This document shows positions 48,783 to 60,320 of a stretch of 64,000 nucleotides of DNA, in pieces; the stretch's first letter is position 1, and each line of letters starts with the position of its first letter. Made by a program: the position numbers and the translations under genes. Below the pieces are notes generated by a model. It searched no databases, was not told where the DNA came from, and saw only the letters and a list, made by a program, of their open reading frames with translations. Source of the DNA: Ecdyonurus torrentis (taxonomy: Eukaryota; Arthropoda; Insecta; Ephemeroptera; Heptageniidae); assembly GCA_949318235.1 (NCBI GenBank), contig OX439127.1:655962-719961 (forward strand), written 5' to 3'.

Positions 48783-50039
48783 CGCACCAGAATTACTTTT
48801 TGGTTCTCAATGGTGCTCTCAATGCCTGATAGTACTATAAAGCAGCATGTGAGTTACTTTCTGCTGCTTTAAATAAATGGAATTAATATTTCTGTACAGC
48901 AATAAAATTATTAATTCATTAATAGTAAACACTTAAGAATGTATTCGAATGACATCATACTTAATGCGCTTGGAGGCCATACTGGAGCAGTTAATAGCAA
49001 TGCTGAGCATAGGATAAACATGGTTTTTGGCTATTTCTTTGGAAAATCAGTCATTTGATTTTTATTGTTATTTTTCTAACATACTTAAGATACTAATTCA
49101 ATATATTAACGGTATTAATTTTTTTAAATATAAATACGTATTTTTAAATTAGTAAAGGAGTCATTTTCCTATATCATCCCATGAATAAGTACTCCAATAT
49201 AGCGTTGAATTTAACATAAATATGCGTATAGACCCTTATTGTTCTAATTATTCAATTGCATATAAAAAATGATATGTAAATATTCATAGTATTAGGTATA
49301 TTGTTAGGATGATAATTTACTTTATTTATAGATATTACAAGCAAATAAAAGAAAAGTAAATTGAAAATGAAACCACTTTATTTGTACTATTTGTACTATT
49401 TGTACAATTCATTAAGTAAATTAAAAATCAAATTAGAATAAAAATACAATTTTTGATGACATCAATTCAGATAAGATTAAAGAAAAAATTTATTGCGTTC
49501 TTTGTATCATATAAAATGTCGTTTGTTACATTATTATATTATGATTAAATAAAAAATATAAGTGGAAAAAAATTAACATTCGCAGGTATAAGAATTTTAT
49601 TTTTATTATTATAAGACGTTATTTATTTTAACGAAGTATTCAGAGTGAAAATTTTCAACGCTAACTGCCTTATTATCAAACAAATTGTGGCCGTAGCATA
49701 AGAAGTGTCCGAAGTATTGCTAATTTAAAACATTATTAAATTTACTAAATCATGCAGTAAAAAATAATGCTTTTTACCTTTTAATAATGCAAAAAAAGAT
49801 GACATCCTTCTTAAAAAAAATTTTAGCACGTATGGTGTTTTGATTATTATTATTATTTTCATATGATTTAAAATTATAAAACTTATAGCAAAGGTAGAAC
49901 TTTTTCCTTTTATTTAATAGTAACAATCCACTTTTTTGCCTCTTTTAAGTTCAAAATCAGTCCATAATTTTCGGACAACCTGTATAAAATTAAAAACTAT
50001 ACATAATAGATAAACAATTTTTTTAAACATGAAATTAGA
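48783..50039. other. Transposon interior, no gene seen
   Basis: AT-rich, non-coding interior sequence between the left TIR and the first nested palindrome. Confidence 0.4.
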
Positions 50040-50456
50040 TAATAATTAAAAAAAGATAGAATAAAACGAGAGAAATTAGAGCACCGTGTATTGAAAATTA
50101 ATGCAAAGCGAAATTCTCTAATTTTGATAGTTTAAATGGGACAAGAACTAAAAACAATTCACTAGTCGTAGCTAGGACGTATTTTTATATGAAAAGAATT
50201 TAAAACGATGGGTTATTCTGTGCAAATATCTGTGTAAAAATATTTGGTATGTATGGTTGATTTTTGCACAGAATAACCCATTCTTTTAAATTATTTTCAT
50301 ATAGAAATACGTCGTAGCTACGACTAGTGAATTGTTTTGAGTCCCTGTCCCATTCCCATTAAAAATATCAAAATTAGAGAATTTCGCTTTGCATTAATTT
50401 TCAATACACGGTGCTCTAATTTCTCTCGTTCTATTCTATCCTTTTTTAATTATCAT
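50040..50456. mobile_element. Foldback MITE (~415 bp palindrome)
   Basis: Two ~190-200 base arms, inverted and highly similar, surround a ~30 base centre near 50230-50262. Landmarks: GAGAGAAATTAGAGCACCGT (left) and its complement near 50410; CACTAGTCGTAGCTA (left) and TAGCTACGACTAGTG (right); GGGTTATTCTGTGCAAA and TTTGCACAGAATAACCC at the centre. Non-coding. Confidence 0.8.
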
Positions 50457-50841
50457 TAACCGCGATGTTTTTTTTCACATATTTATATGAAATTAGATCA
50501 GTAGAAATATATTTATTTGTTACAATTTTAAAATACAAGAAAATGTAAATAGTGGATGCCATTGAATTATAATTTATTTGCTTCAATTCAATCTACTGCA
50601 AATTAAAAAAAAAATATATAAGGAATAAAAAAAATTTTCAACCAGTTATAATGTTTACCTAATTAACACTTTAGAATTTTAAAATGTTTGCAATACTAAT
50701 AATTAATAATAAAAAAACAGTTAAAACATAAAACTTTCATTATAAGCACTGCAATTGTTTTTACCATAGGACACTTACTGCTTGACAACGTGTGTATTTA
50801 TAATAATTAATCAAATAAGTCAAATATAAAAAAGATTAATA

Positions 50842-51160
50842 TATTAAAAGCGTAGATCACCATGAAAAAAAAAGGTGTGCAATATCCTAAGAAACCTAAC
50901 AATCTACGTTGATTTGGCTGCAGTCGTTAATTTCTAATTTATTTTCCATTCACAAAATGTTACTGGCGGTCACTGACGTCTTAGCTTGCTTGTTTTACGC
51001 GCGAGTAAACCGGGCGAGCTATGACGTCAGTGACCGCAAATGACAATTTGTGAATAGAAAATAAATTAGAAATAAATTACTCCGGCAAAATCAACGTTAA
51101 TTTTCCGGTTTGTTTAATATCAAACAACTTTTTTGTTTAAGGTGTCCTACGCCTTTAATA
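50842..51160. mobile_element. MITE, ~320 bp palindrome
   Basis: TATTAAAAGCGTAG at the left and CTACGCCTTTAATA at the right are imperfect inverted ends, and inverted similarity continues to a centre around the TTTTACGCGCGAGTAAA palindrome near 51000, including GCGGTCACTGACGTC and GACGTCAGTGACCGC. Non-coding. Confidence 0.7.
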
Positions 51161-51163
51161 AAT

Positions 51164-52036
51164 GTTTACATTTTATTGGTAAGTTTCCATTCCATTAAAT
51201 ATAGAGAAAAAACATAGGGAAAATAAAGAAATTGTTAGTAATGAATTTAATACTTTAAGTATTAGACGTTAAGTTTAAAATTGCAAGTTTTTCTTAAACG
51301 AATTTATAGATATAATTATATAATAATAATTTTATCATTGTGATTATTACATTATTATTATTTTAACTATAGTGTAACATTTTATTCTAATAAATCAGCT
51401 TGTATAACACTCTTTATTTTCTTTACAAATTTGTAAGATAAAAAAAAAGTGTAATAAAATGTTTAAATAAATTTCGAATCTCAAATTTTATTTACGTAAC
51501 AAAGGTGGCAATCATACTAAAAAACGATTTGCTTTTTTTTAAATTTTGTTTTTCATTGTTGAAAGCGATCTGACAAGTTCGCAACCACCGAAAACAGTAG
51601 ATTGTACAATAATTAAAAAAAAGAAAAAAAGAAGAAGGAAAACTAAAAAATGCAAACTGTCTTTCGGCGTTATCACCACCGTCTGTACTTTAAGCAAAAT
51701 TGGAATTTAAAAAATTATTTTTAACACGAAGTAGAAATATTAAAGAAGTTTTACAAACTACAATAAATTAATATTTTACTCCAGAATTATTAAAGAAAAT
51801 TAAAAATAGCACACAAGTTGTCTATTACAACGGTATTGAACTGTCAACTGTGTCCATGAAACATTAATCTTATAGAATAACATAGCTAAAATTTTTAAAT
51901 TAATATTCCAGTTTTCACATACACATATACGTTACACAGTGAAAAAATAGATATATTAATTATATGTAAAAAAGAATAATAATGAAATAACACAATAAAT
52001 TGCGCGTTAGTTTTTATATTTTAGTAACATTAATGC
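51164..52036. other. Transposon interior, nothing seen
   Basis: AT-rich sequence with no supported open frame or repeat structure. Confidence 0.4.
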
Positions 52037-52136
52037 TGTTCGTAAACCCTTTTCTCTGCACCAAAAATGACGATCGCCTTTGGTTATTCAAATGGAATGC
52101 GCATTTTTTGGTGCAAGAAAACAGGGTTTACGAACA
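52037..52136. mobile_element. Short (~100 bp) MITE-like inverted repeat
   Basis: TGTTCGTAAACCC and GGGTTTACGAACA form the ends, and GCACCAAAAATG and CATTTTTTGGTGC a second inner pair. Non-coding. Confidence 0.65.
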
Positions 52137-52620
52137 ACACTATTACATTTTTATCTTAAAAATGAACTAAAACACTGTATTTTTGAAAAGTCTGTAAATT
52201 GAGTAATATTATTGGAGCGCAAAACCAAAATAGTACCCAAATAAAGTTACAACAACATAAAAATAACAGCATAGAAATGAATTAATTTCAGTACATTGCT
52301 AAAAAAATTATTAAATCAAAATTCTTTCTCATGCAATTACATAGATATCTAATAATATTGCCAAATTCATTATAGTAATAAGAATTTCCATTACTATTTT
52401 ATACATTTTCTATTTCTATGAAAAATCACCTTAAAATAGTATTAAGAAAAAAAAAGCATGTAACATGTTTTATTTGCCATATTGTCAAATTAAAATAAAA
52501 GTGAACTTTTAGACCATTAAACAGCATTTTATTTCTTTAACTTAAATTTAAAGCATTTTTCCTTTTTTTTGTAATTAAAAAAAATTACAATTAAGATATC
52601 ACAGGAAAAGAAATAAAATG

Positions 52621-54329
52621 CTATTGCTTTACAGGAAGATCATCGTAAAACTGCCTATACTCTGGCTCTAAGGTTAATTTGAGCTCTTGGAGATGCTGAT
52701 ATTTAGATGCATTAATTCCAAGGCGTTTTGTGTAGAGAGGAGCATACTCTGGCATCTGTAACGAAGCATGTTTCTTTCGTCCAATCATTGCAAGCCATGG
52801 TTTTGAATGATCTAATTTGTACGTTATTTCCAAATTATAGTACTTTAATGCCACTAAACTTGCCACTTTAGGGTCTCCTATTTTCTTCCCAGGTCTAATG
52901 GAAGAATAAATCTGATCTTCTGGTACTGCATAATTTTTGAAGAAGTCGTAAGTTAGAAGTTCAGCTTCATAGGGCTCTCCGCTTGTTCTTGCAAGCTTAG
53001 TAATAGTAACGTAATCTTCTGGGAGATTAATTTTGTATGTTTTACTTAGTTTCCTTTCAATACAAGCATGCACACTATCTGCCTCAAGTTGCGTGTCACC
53101 TCTCTCTAAGAATTTTTGAGTGATTTTTATGTTATATTTATGTGATAAATGAAGTAATGCATTACTTAAATAAGAATTCTTATTCTGGTAGCCACAGTTG
53201 TCAGAATAAATAATGATTGGTAAGTTTTGGTGAACACAATAGGTGACTAAATAGTTTATCAAGCAACTTACAAAGCTAGATGCACACAGCTCACTTTCAG
53301 TTTCGCAAAACCAGAAGTTCTTGCTGTGACGTGTACCGCAATTATAGACAGTAAAATTGTGAACAGACAGCTTTATTTTAAAATACATTGATGATACACG
53401 AGAAGCTGGTGCAGTTTTTTGAGCTTGCACATCCATGCTAATCATTATTATTTCTCCTCGTACAGCAGCTTCTTTATCTCGCACTTTCTCTTCTCCCGCA
53501 AGCTGCTTGCGCTTTACATGAGCTTCGTGTACTTTGGGTGTTTTACTTCCTACACGAAACTCGTAACATGTGTCACACAAGTCTTTTCTGGGTTGAAATA
53601 AAGCTAGGTTGTTACTGTAGAACGCAGAGTTAAAAGTTGTACGACTTAACGATATCATGTGTTGTTCTTTACACTCCTTTAAATATTTGTCATACAACTG
53701 TTTTAACGTACCATACTCTTCTTTACTGTAGAGTTTCTTTGAATTTTTACGGCAATAGTGAGATTCTTGTTTTGGAAGTTTATCTAAGAAATCAGTCAAA
53801 AATAAATTCTCTTCCATCATTTTAGGGGTGAATGTGGTACTTGCATTGCTAGGAATACCAAATTTTGCTGATTTAGACCAAGAGAGTGCTGCTTTTTCTC
53901 CTATACCTAAAGTATTTAGGAAAAACTGTTTGCATACTACGATTTTTTCTCCATTTAAGTTAGTTAAACTGTAAGTAATTATTTTTTTTTTTCTACTGTC
54001 TTTATTGTTTCTTTCAACTTTCATATGTACAGCGACGTAAGTACGGCGCGCATCCCACGAATGTAGCTCCCAAAAATGGTTGAAAATGCTTTCTCTCTCT
54101 GCCTCAGTAATTTGATTACATTTTTTTCTTTAAATCACTTCTACCACAGCGATCAGATATACATGCTTCGCCTAAGACTGGACTTTTTCTTGGCACTTGA
54201 ACATCAGGATTTGATCTACTGGCTGAAGTATAATCCTTGCCATCAAGACGTAATTTTTTTCTCACATTTTTTATCCATTTATCAGGACAGGCCTTTTTTT
54301 CGAGTTGTTGATGTGGGTTCTTCATCCAT
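52621..54329 (-). CDS. DDE-type transposase (Sola-like), two apparent frameshifts
   Basis: The main frame (54024-52621) encodes 467 residues. A DNA-binding-like N-terminal part has KQFFLNTLGIGEKAALSW, then a Cys motif (DLCDTCYEFRVGS), then a catalytic core with acidic residues in MISMDVQAQ, IIIYSDNCGYQNKNSYLS and RGDTQLEADSVHACIE, the spacing expected of an RNase H-like DDE/D transposase. Upstream, 54325-54116 encodes WIKNVRKKLRLDGKDY and a Cys patch that joins the main frame if one base of an A-run (54119-54126) is ignored; a similar A-run near 54300 offsets the likely start, ATG at 54329. The true protein is then about 565-570 residues. An intron acceptor-like T-run plus CAG ends at 54349, so an upstream exon is possible. 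The polypeptide would cut and join the element ends. Confidence 0.75.
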
Positions 54330-54349
54330 TTTATTTCAAGAATACAGTC

Positions 54350-55839
54350 TGAAAAAAAAAGTTTATATTAAGTGTCAACACTTTCTGATAAAATTGATTC
54401 TTATTTGAAAAAGTAGGTAAATTATAAATTTATATAAAATAAATTAGAAATGATTATTATGAATGCATAATGTTTCAAAGTCATCAGAATTTGAAGTGTG
54501 TATTATCTTTAATTTGAACCTAATTATTTATTATAAATAAACTGAGCAATATTTTTTTTAACCCAAAATTATTTTACTTCTATACAGTCTTAGACGAAAA
54601 AAAAATTCATTTAACTAATTTAACTTATTTAAAATTAAATTCGTTAACAATTAAATAAAATAAAATAAGATACTTGCCACCTAATTTTCATAAAATAATA
54701 CACCTATTTAAAAAACAATCTACACAAATTTCAATAATATTTGCAATTTTTTTAACATTACTTAATTATATTGCAAAGGCTTCCTTTAAATCTACCTTTA
54801 TTCAAAGAAATAAAATAGTGAAATATAAAAAAAAAACTATTAACAAGAGTAATATGATATAATTATGAACTTAAATATAATTCATAGGTAAAAAGAACTA
54901 ACATATCTAGTGTATTTTTAATCATAGAATGATTGTAACTTAGTGATTATCTTTTTAACGGGGACTATCATTTATAATCATTTATTTTAATTAAAAAATT
55001 TAACTGTCTAAAAATAGAATAAATTTTAAAATAATTGCTTCTTTCTATTTGATATAACTTACTTATCATAAATTTATTCTAAAAAAAATTATTTTATCAT
55101 TAATATCTGCTTGTTACTATTGTATTAATTTTGTATTTATTTGGTAAATAGTCGTTGATAAATACCCATTTAAAATATTCTGTTACTCACGTATATTTAC
55201 GTTACTTTTCTCATTTGTATTACAAAACACATGATGCGATATACATAAATAATATTATTTGGTCTTAAAACCCAATTTTAGCTTCGTTGCAACAGTAATA
55301 TTTTTTTATTTATGCAACCAGCACAACATTTGATACTAATTTTTGCCTGACTGTGACGTCATAAACATGAAAAGTCATGCAAAATGAATACTTTAAAGTA
55401 TTTTTACGCTCCTTTATGGGGCCACACTTACAGTTATATAAAATGTTATTTTGGAGATCCCATTTTGTGTTTAATAATTAAAAAGAACGTGCTGTTCCAT
55501 ATTTTGTAAGTTAACTTAAAAACATTGATAATTATTTTATAACAAAAATCTATACGAGCAAAAAAATCATTGGCAAGAAAAAAGTGGCTAATTTTTTAAA
55601 AGAAATGTTTTTCAAAAAAAAGAAGAAAATAAAGTACAAATCTTTTGATAGCAGCATTCGAAACGCTGTATATTTTTTTTATGATTATAAAAATATTAAT
55701 CAATCAAATCTGACTGTTTTTTAATGAGTAAAATTGAGATAGATAATGTAAAAATTGACAAAAAAAATGTTTCTATCTAACCTCTAGAGTGTACAAATTA
55801 TTCTAATTATTTACATATTTACAAGGCATTTATACTGAA
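54350..55839. other. Transposon interior upstream of the transposase
   Basis: AT-rich. It probably holds an intron or 5' leader of the transposase, given the acceptor-like site at 54349. No second coding region is recognised. A TGACGTCA site is at about 55353. Confidence 0.35.
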
Positions 55840-56125
55840 TTTACACTCCCGAGACATTTGAAACCCTATTAAGATTCGCGGATTCTTCCATAGCGGGTCG
55901 GCCTGATAAATCCTTTCTAGCGCATCCTTACATACCGAGGAAATCATGGAAACCTTGGTCAAGAAGGTCGAAAATAAATTCCTTGAGATATCCATTACCT
56001 CCCGAATGTGCTGTGGATTCCCAGTGGCTTAAGTTTTTTTGTGAAAAAACTTGCCACACCCGGGAATCGAACCCATTTTCCCTTGCGGACGAGTCAGACA
56101 AAATGTCACTATAATTTTTTTTGGC
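55840..56125 (-). mobile_element. tRNA-derived SINE-like element
   Basis: On the minus strand GGGTTCGATTCCCGGG (56060-56075) is a canonical tRNA B-box region with T-stem pairing. It is followed by GTGTGGCAAG and then a ~200 base body of mixed composition running to about 55840. The A box expected 30-50 bases upstream (around 56115) is not clear. B-box head, unrelated body and small size fit a tRNA-derived SINE; a pseudo-tRNA is less likely. Confidence 0.5.
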
Positions 56126-57308
56126 ACGGTCAATGTTTGTTTTCAGTTCGAAGCAAAAAAAGCAACACGAGTAATAAAAATGACTGTAAATAAATAATTT
56201 TTAATTTGTATTTCTTTAATTAAATAAAAACTAGTGTTGGTATAACATAAAATGTACTTCGTTATAATTTTTATATTACAAAATTATTTTTAAAAAAAGA
56301 AAAGAAATAATTAACACATTTTAAATTGTTATTGTATGATTTTTATAAATAATTTAATTCAATCTTGTCTTGTTAGTCACCAATATTAGCAACAATTTGA
56401 CATAATGCCTTACCGTACGCCCCCTCCTCCAAAAGAAAATAATCAAATTAAGTAACTAGTATATAAATATATTAAACATGGTTCTGTGTTTTGGAAAAAC
56501 AGAAAAGGAACCGTAATTAAAATATGTATAAAAATTAAATCTGTATAGATTGTTTCTAATATAAAACAGTTAAAACTTATTTTCTTTCAATTTGGAATTA
56601 TCCTGATAATAAACAACAAACATTTTAGTAACACCCATTTTAGTTACAAAAAAAAAAAAAAATTAAACATCTAATAACAAGCAATGATCAAATGTCTTAA
56701 TTTAAAATACTTTAAATTATTTAAGAAAAGAATCTTATTTGTGTTGTACTTATCACGTTTATTTCAACTTATCATAGCGGTAAAAAAAAAGCTATTTTAA
56801 GTTCGATTTCAATTTCTGTTATTTCAGGTTTAATTTGTAGTATCGTAAAATAATTTGGTTCATATTGACACTTAATCAATTAAAACATTATAACAATATT
56901 GTCAATTTTTTTTCTTTGCTTTTAACTGCATTTGGATACACTTTTATATTTTTATGCATTCTTAATCTCACTCCTATTTAAGTAAAATATTTATATGTAA
57001 AATTAAAGTTGTTTGCAATAAATAATTTAATTTCTAATAGTACCAAAGATTTTGATCATATAAATGGTTAAACTTACCAGAACATAGATAGACGCCGCAC
57101 AAACATCAACTATATAGATAATTCAGGCATGTGGACTTCCCAGTGGCCGATGCACGTCTTGTTGTTAGACTCGACACGAGACACTATTTTTACTTAAAAA
57201 GTAAACATACACGAGTGTTGCGAGCGGCAAGCAATGCTAACTTCATATTCAAATGTCATACCTCCCCAGATCAGGTGACCGAGAGCAGAAAAATCTACCT
57301 GTCTCACA
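56126..57308. other. Transposon interior, nothing clear
   Basis: AT-rich to about 57080, then a less AT-rich stretch (57080-57300) just inside the right TIR. It could hold the transposase promoter or first exon, but I see no diagnostic site. Confidence 0.35.
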
Positions 57309-57899
57309 CGCGCTGCTTATACAATGTTGCAACATTTACCTCTTCTTTTTATGTATATAAGCTCGAAATAAATTGATTTTAATTTCAACTTTTTTAAGTA
57401 CTTGTAACAGGAATAATGACCTTAAAAATTTTTTTGTAATGTAACGAAAAAGGTTAATGACAATTGAAAAAGCAGAATAATAATATCTCCAATAGAAACA
57501 CAATTATAAGTACGTTTAGTTTTTTAGCTATAAAAGTGCCAAAATTTGCAAATTTGCAAAAAAAATTATATCGTAGTAATATAGGTAGTATTTTCTATAT
57601 TAGGTCTTAACACGTAATTTTTAGTAATAAAAGTCTAAGCGTAGCAATAGTTTCAAATTCATACTTGCGATAGGTCAGGAATAAAAACACGTTTTTTGCT
57701 CTATTAAATTGCACAGTGCGCTTTGAAATTATTATTTGTCGAATATAAAAATATTTTATTAAAGCCAAAAAATTATCCTTTCTAACTATAATTATATATA
57801 TTTTTTATCTTTATTAGTTTCGACACTGTGACCGCATTAACAAAAATATTCACATTTACTCCCCTTGCTCTGATACGTCCTAAACATCCTGCGCGTTCG
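57309..57899 (-). repeat. Right terminal inverted repeat of the 9.7 kb transposon
   Basis: Reverse complement of 48191-48782 with about 2% difference. It ends GCGCGTTCG at 57899, followed by the ATAT duplication. Confidence 0.9.
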
Positions 57900-57903
57900 A
57901 TAT

Positions 57904-60046
57904 GATTATTTGTATTATTAATAAAATAATAAACTATAATAATAAATCTTGTGATAAGGAATTACATTTATTGGAAAATCAAAAATTTATTAATTTAATT
58001 TTTATTTTGAATGGGAAAAACTTTATAGTAATGAGAGCGATGTAAATGAATTATATAATAATATAGCAATTTAATATAACAAAATGAGTAATAAATGTTT
58101 ATATAAAGTAAAAGAAGGTATTCACATTGGGCGAGAAAATAGAATATGATTCTCTAATGGTATAAAAATTTTAATTCTAGATAGGGATAAAATGTTTAAA
58201 AAATGGAAAAATGCACCAAATATGACTGAATATAGAGATAAGTATAAAATAATAAGAAATAAAATAACATTATTCATTAAAAATGAAAAAAGGGCATTTT
58301 TTAGTAAAAAATTTTTAAAGGTTAAGGGAAATAGTTAAGAATCGTGGAAATTAGTAAATAATATTCTGGGAAAACAGATATTGAATATTGATGAGATTAT
58401 ATTAAAATATATTAATAAAAATGGGAATTTAAATTCTATAGTAAATGGTTTTGTAAATCATTTTGTTAATAGTATTGAAGAAGTAAAAATAAAAGGTCAA
58501 ACAAGGTTATATGAATTAGTTGATGAAAATAAACAATTGGAATCTATGTATATACCAAAAATCGATAAAAAAATGCAGAATAAATAATTAATATTTTAAA
58601 ATTAAAAAAAGGGCCATGTCACGATAATAGTGGAGTTAGTAATTTTGTTAATTCTTTGGAGGGATTGATAAATAGCCTGATTGAAGTTACTAACTTATTT
58701 CTTGAAAATTGCGAGTATCCAGATGATCTAAAAGACCAGTTGCAATATCGGAATTTTTTGATAAATTTGTTGAAAAGTATATTGATATGCATATATCCAA
58801 GTATTTAGAAGAGTATAACTTAATAAATAAAAATTAATTTGCATATAAAAAAAATAAAGGTACAGGTTAATTGATAAGTGAGGTAACTAATTATATAAAT
58901 GAGGAACTTGAAAAAGGTAATCATGTGATTTGTTTGTTTATTGATTATTCAAACGCTTTTGACACGATTAATCAAGATTTATTATTATCTGATTTGGAAG
59001 ATTTAGGTATAAGAGGTCCGAGATTGAAATTAATTAAGAATATAATAAAAGATCGTAAGGTAGCAGTTCAAATTAATGATATGTTAAGTGACATAAAATT
59101 AATTAAATGTGCCATTGTACAAGGTGATTTAGTAAGTGCCAAATTTTTCTTAATTAATGTAAATAACTTTTTTTTTATTTTTAAAATTCTGTATTGGAAA
59201 AATGTTTGCTGATGATTATTTGATTATGGCGTCAAACGGCATATTTGATGAAGCAGTAAATATGTTGCAATCAGATTTTGATAGGTTATTAGAGTGGTCA
59301 CATGAGAGAAAACTTTTAATAAATAGAAAAAAGACCAAGGTGATGCATATATATAATAAATATTTAAGAAAGAATGAAAAAAAAATGATTAAAGCTCATG
59401 ATAATAATTGTTTCCATAATTTTCAAATAAATTGTACTTGTGTATTTGTTGAACAAGTTGATAGGTATAGTTATCTAGGTAAAAAATTTTATCACAACTT
59501 TGACTGGGATATACATATCAGTATTTAATTAATAAATTAAAATCATCCTTATTTCAGTTAAAAACTGTGAAACCTTTTGTAAATGAGGAAACAATGAGAC
59601 CTTCAAATTTTTCCTTTGTTCATTTACATATTTTGTATGGAATTGTATCTTTTGGATTTACTAAATAAGGGAACTTGTATGAATTAAAAAAAAGCCAAAA
59701 AATAATTATAAAAACATTAAGAATTGGGGATAAATTTAAAAATGATGTGGATTATTTTAAACATTTTACGATCTTGCTAATTGAAGAAATAAGAAATTTA
59801 AGGTTTTTGTGTCAAAATTGTTTTATTGAATCTCATGGGATACAAAGATTGCATAATTATAATACTAGAGTTGCGCAAACAAATCCTTTATTTGTACCAA
59901 AAATTGTTGCTAGATTCAGTAAAAGATTAAATAAATTTATTTTACCTAAGTTGTGGAATCAGATTCCAGGAAATTTAAAAATACTAAAATCAAAAGATCA
60001 GGTAAAAATGGAGTTTAAAGAGTATTTTTTATCTTGTTTAAATTGA
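57904..60046 (+). pseudogene. LINE copy 4 ORF2 (reverse transcriptase and C-terminal domain)
   Basis: A linker covers about 58190-58590 (VNGFVNHFVNSIEEVKIK). Reverse transcriptase: a damaged RPVAISEFFDKFV region near 58730-58790, LFIDYSNAFDTINQDLLLSD (about 58935), IVQGDLVSAKFFLINV (about 59112) where other copies have QGG, and the catalytic box MFADD after a frameshift (59202). Then WSHERKLLINRKKTKVMHIY (about 59297), YSYLGKKFYHNFDWDIHI (about 59465), stops near 59528 and 59667, and the C-terminal domain 59675-60046 (HGIQRLHNYN, LPKLWNQIPGNL). Inactive. Confidence 0.85.
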
Positions 60047-60259
60047 TAAGTTAATTATTTTGTTCTTATCTTTAATTTTGGTGATGGTAGCTGAAAATAT
60101 TTGCATTATATACCATAAAATAATAATAACAATTTTATGATTTTGTTTCTAAATATAAATAAGAATATATATATATTTTTTGTTTAGTTTGTCTATTAAA
60201 TAAAATTTGTATGTGTATTAAAATGTAAAAAAAAAATGATGTTATTAATAATAGTTGAA

Positions 60260-60288
60260 CTGACCGATAAGGCCTAGGCCTTGGTTAG
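60260..60288 (+). other. LINE 3' UTR stem-loop, copy 4 with compensatory changes
   Basis: CTGACC pairs with GGTTAG. Relative to copy 1 one C-G pair became T-A on both sides and one A-T became G-T, so pairing is kept. The inner stem is AGGCC/GGCCT with a TA loop, and the GATA/T internal loop is kept. Confidence 0.85.
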
Positions 60289-60320
60289 ATTTCTGTGTAT
60301 AAGTGATATATAATAAAAAA

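Larger units (their letters stand above)
48191..57899. mobile_element. 9.7 kb DNA transposon with ~590 bp TIRs and 4 bp target duplication
   Basis: Both ends start CGAACGCGCAGGATGTTTAG and stay nearly identical for about 590 bases. ATAT flanks it on both sides (48187-48190 and 57900-57903). Removing the element and one ATAT restores the LINE codons for TDHYM without a frame change, which confirms the target duplication. Inside are a DDE-type transposase on the minus strand, three palindromic MITE-like elements and a SINE-like segment. The 4 bp duplication, long TIRs and transposase pattern suggest the Sola superfamily; a Chapaev or Ginger relative is an alternative. Confidence 0.88.
57900..60320 (+). 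mobile_element. CR1-like LINE copy 4, portion right of the transposon
   Basis: It resumes the endonuclease codons cut at 48190 and runs through the reverse transcriptase, C-terminal domain and 3' UTR to an A-rich tail near 60320. Copy 4 as a whole is 48019-48190 plus this part: 5'-truncated inside the endonuclease and closest to copy 3. Confidence 0.88.

Noticed and set aside
53419..53825. Two + strand frames over the transposase
   Set aside because: Antisense shadows of the 467-codon minus strand gene.
56060..56075. Functional tRNA gene
   Set aside because: Only the B-box half is convincing. No acceptor stem or A box can be paired, so a SINE-like element is the better reading.
57131..57376. 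81-residue frame near the right TIR
   Set aside because: It runs into the TIR, has no counterpart at the left end and no recognisable motif.
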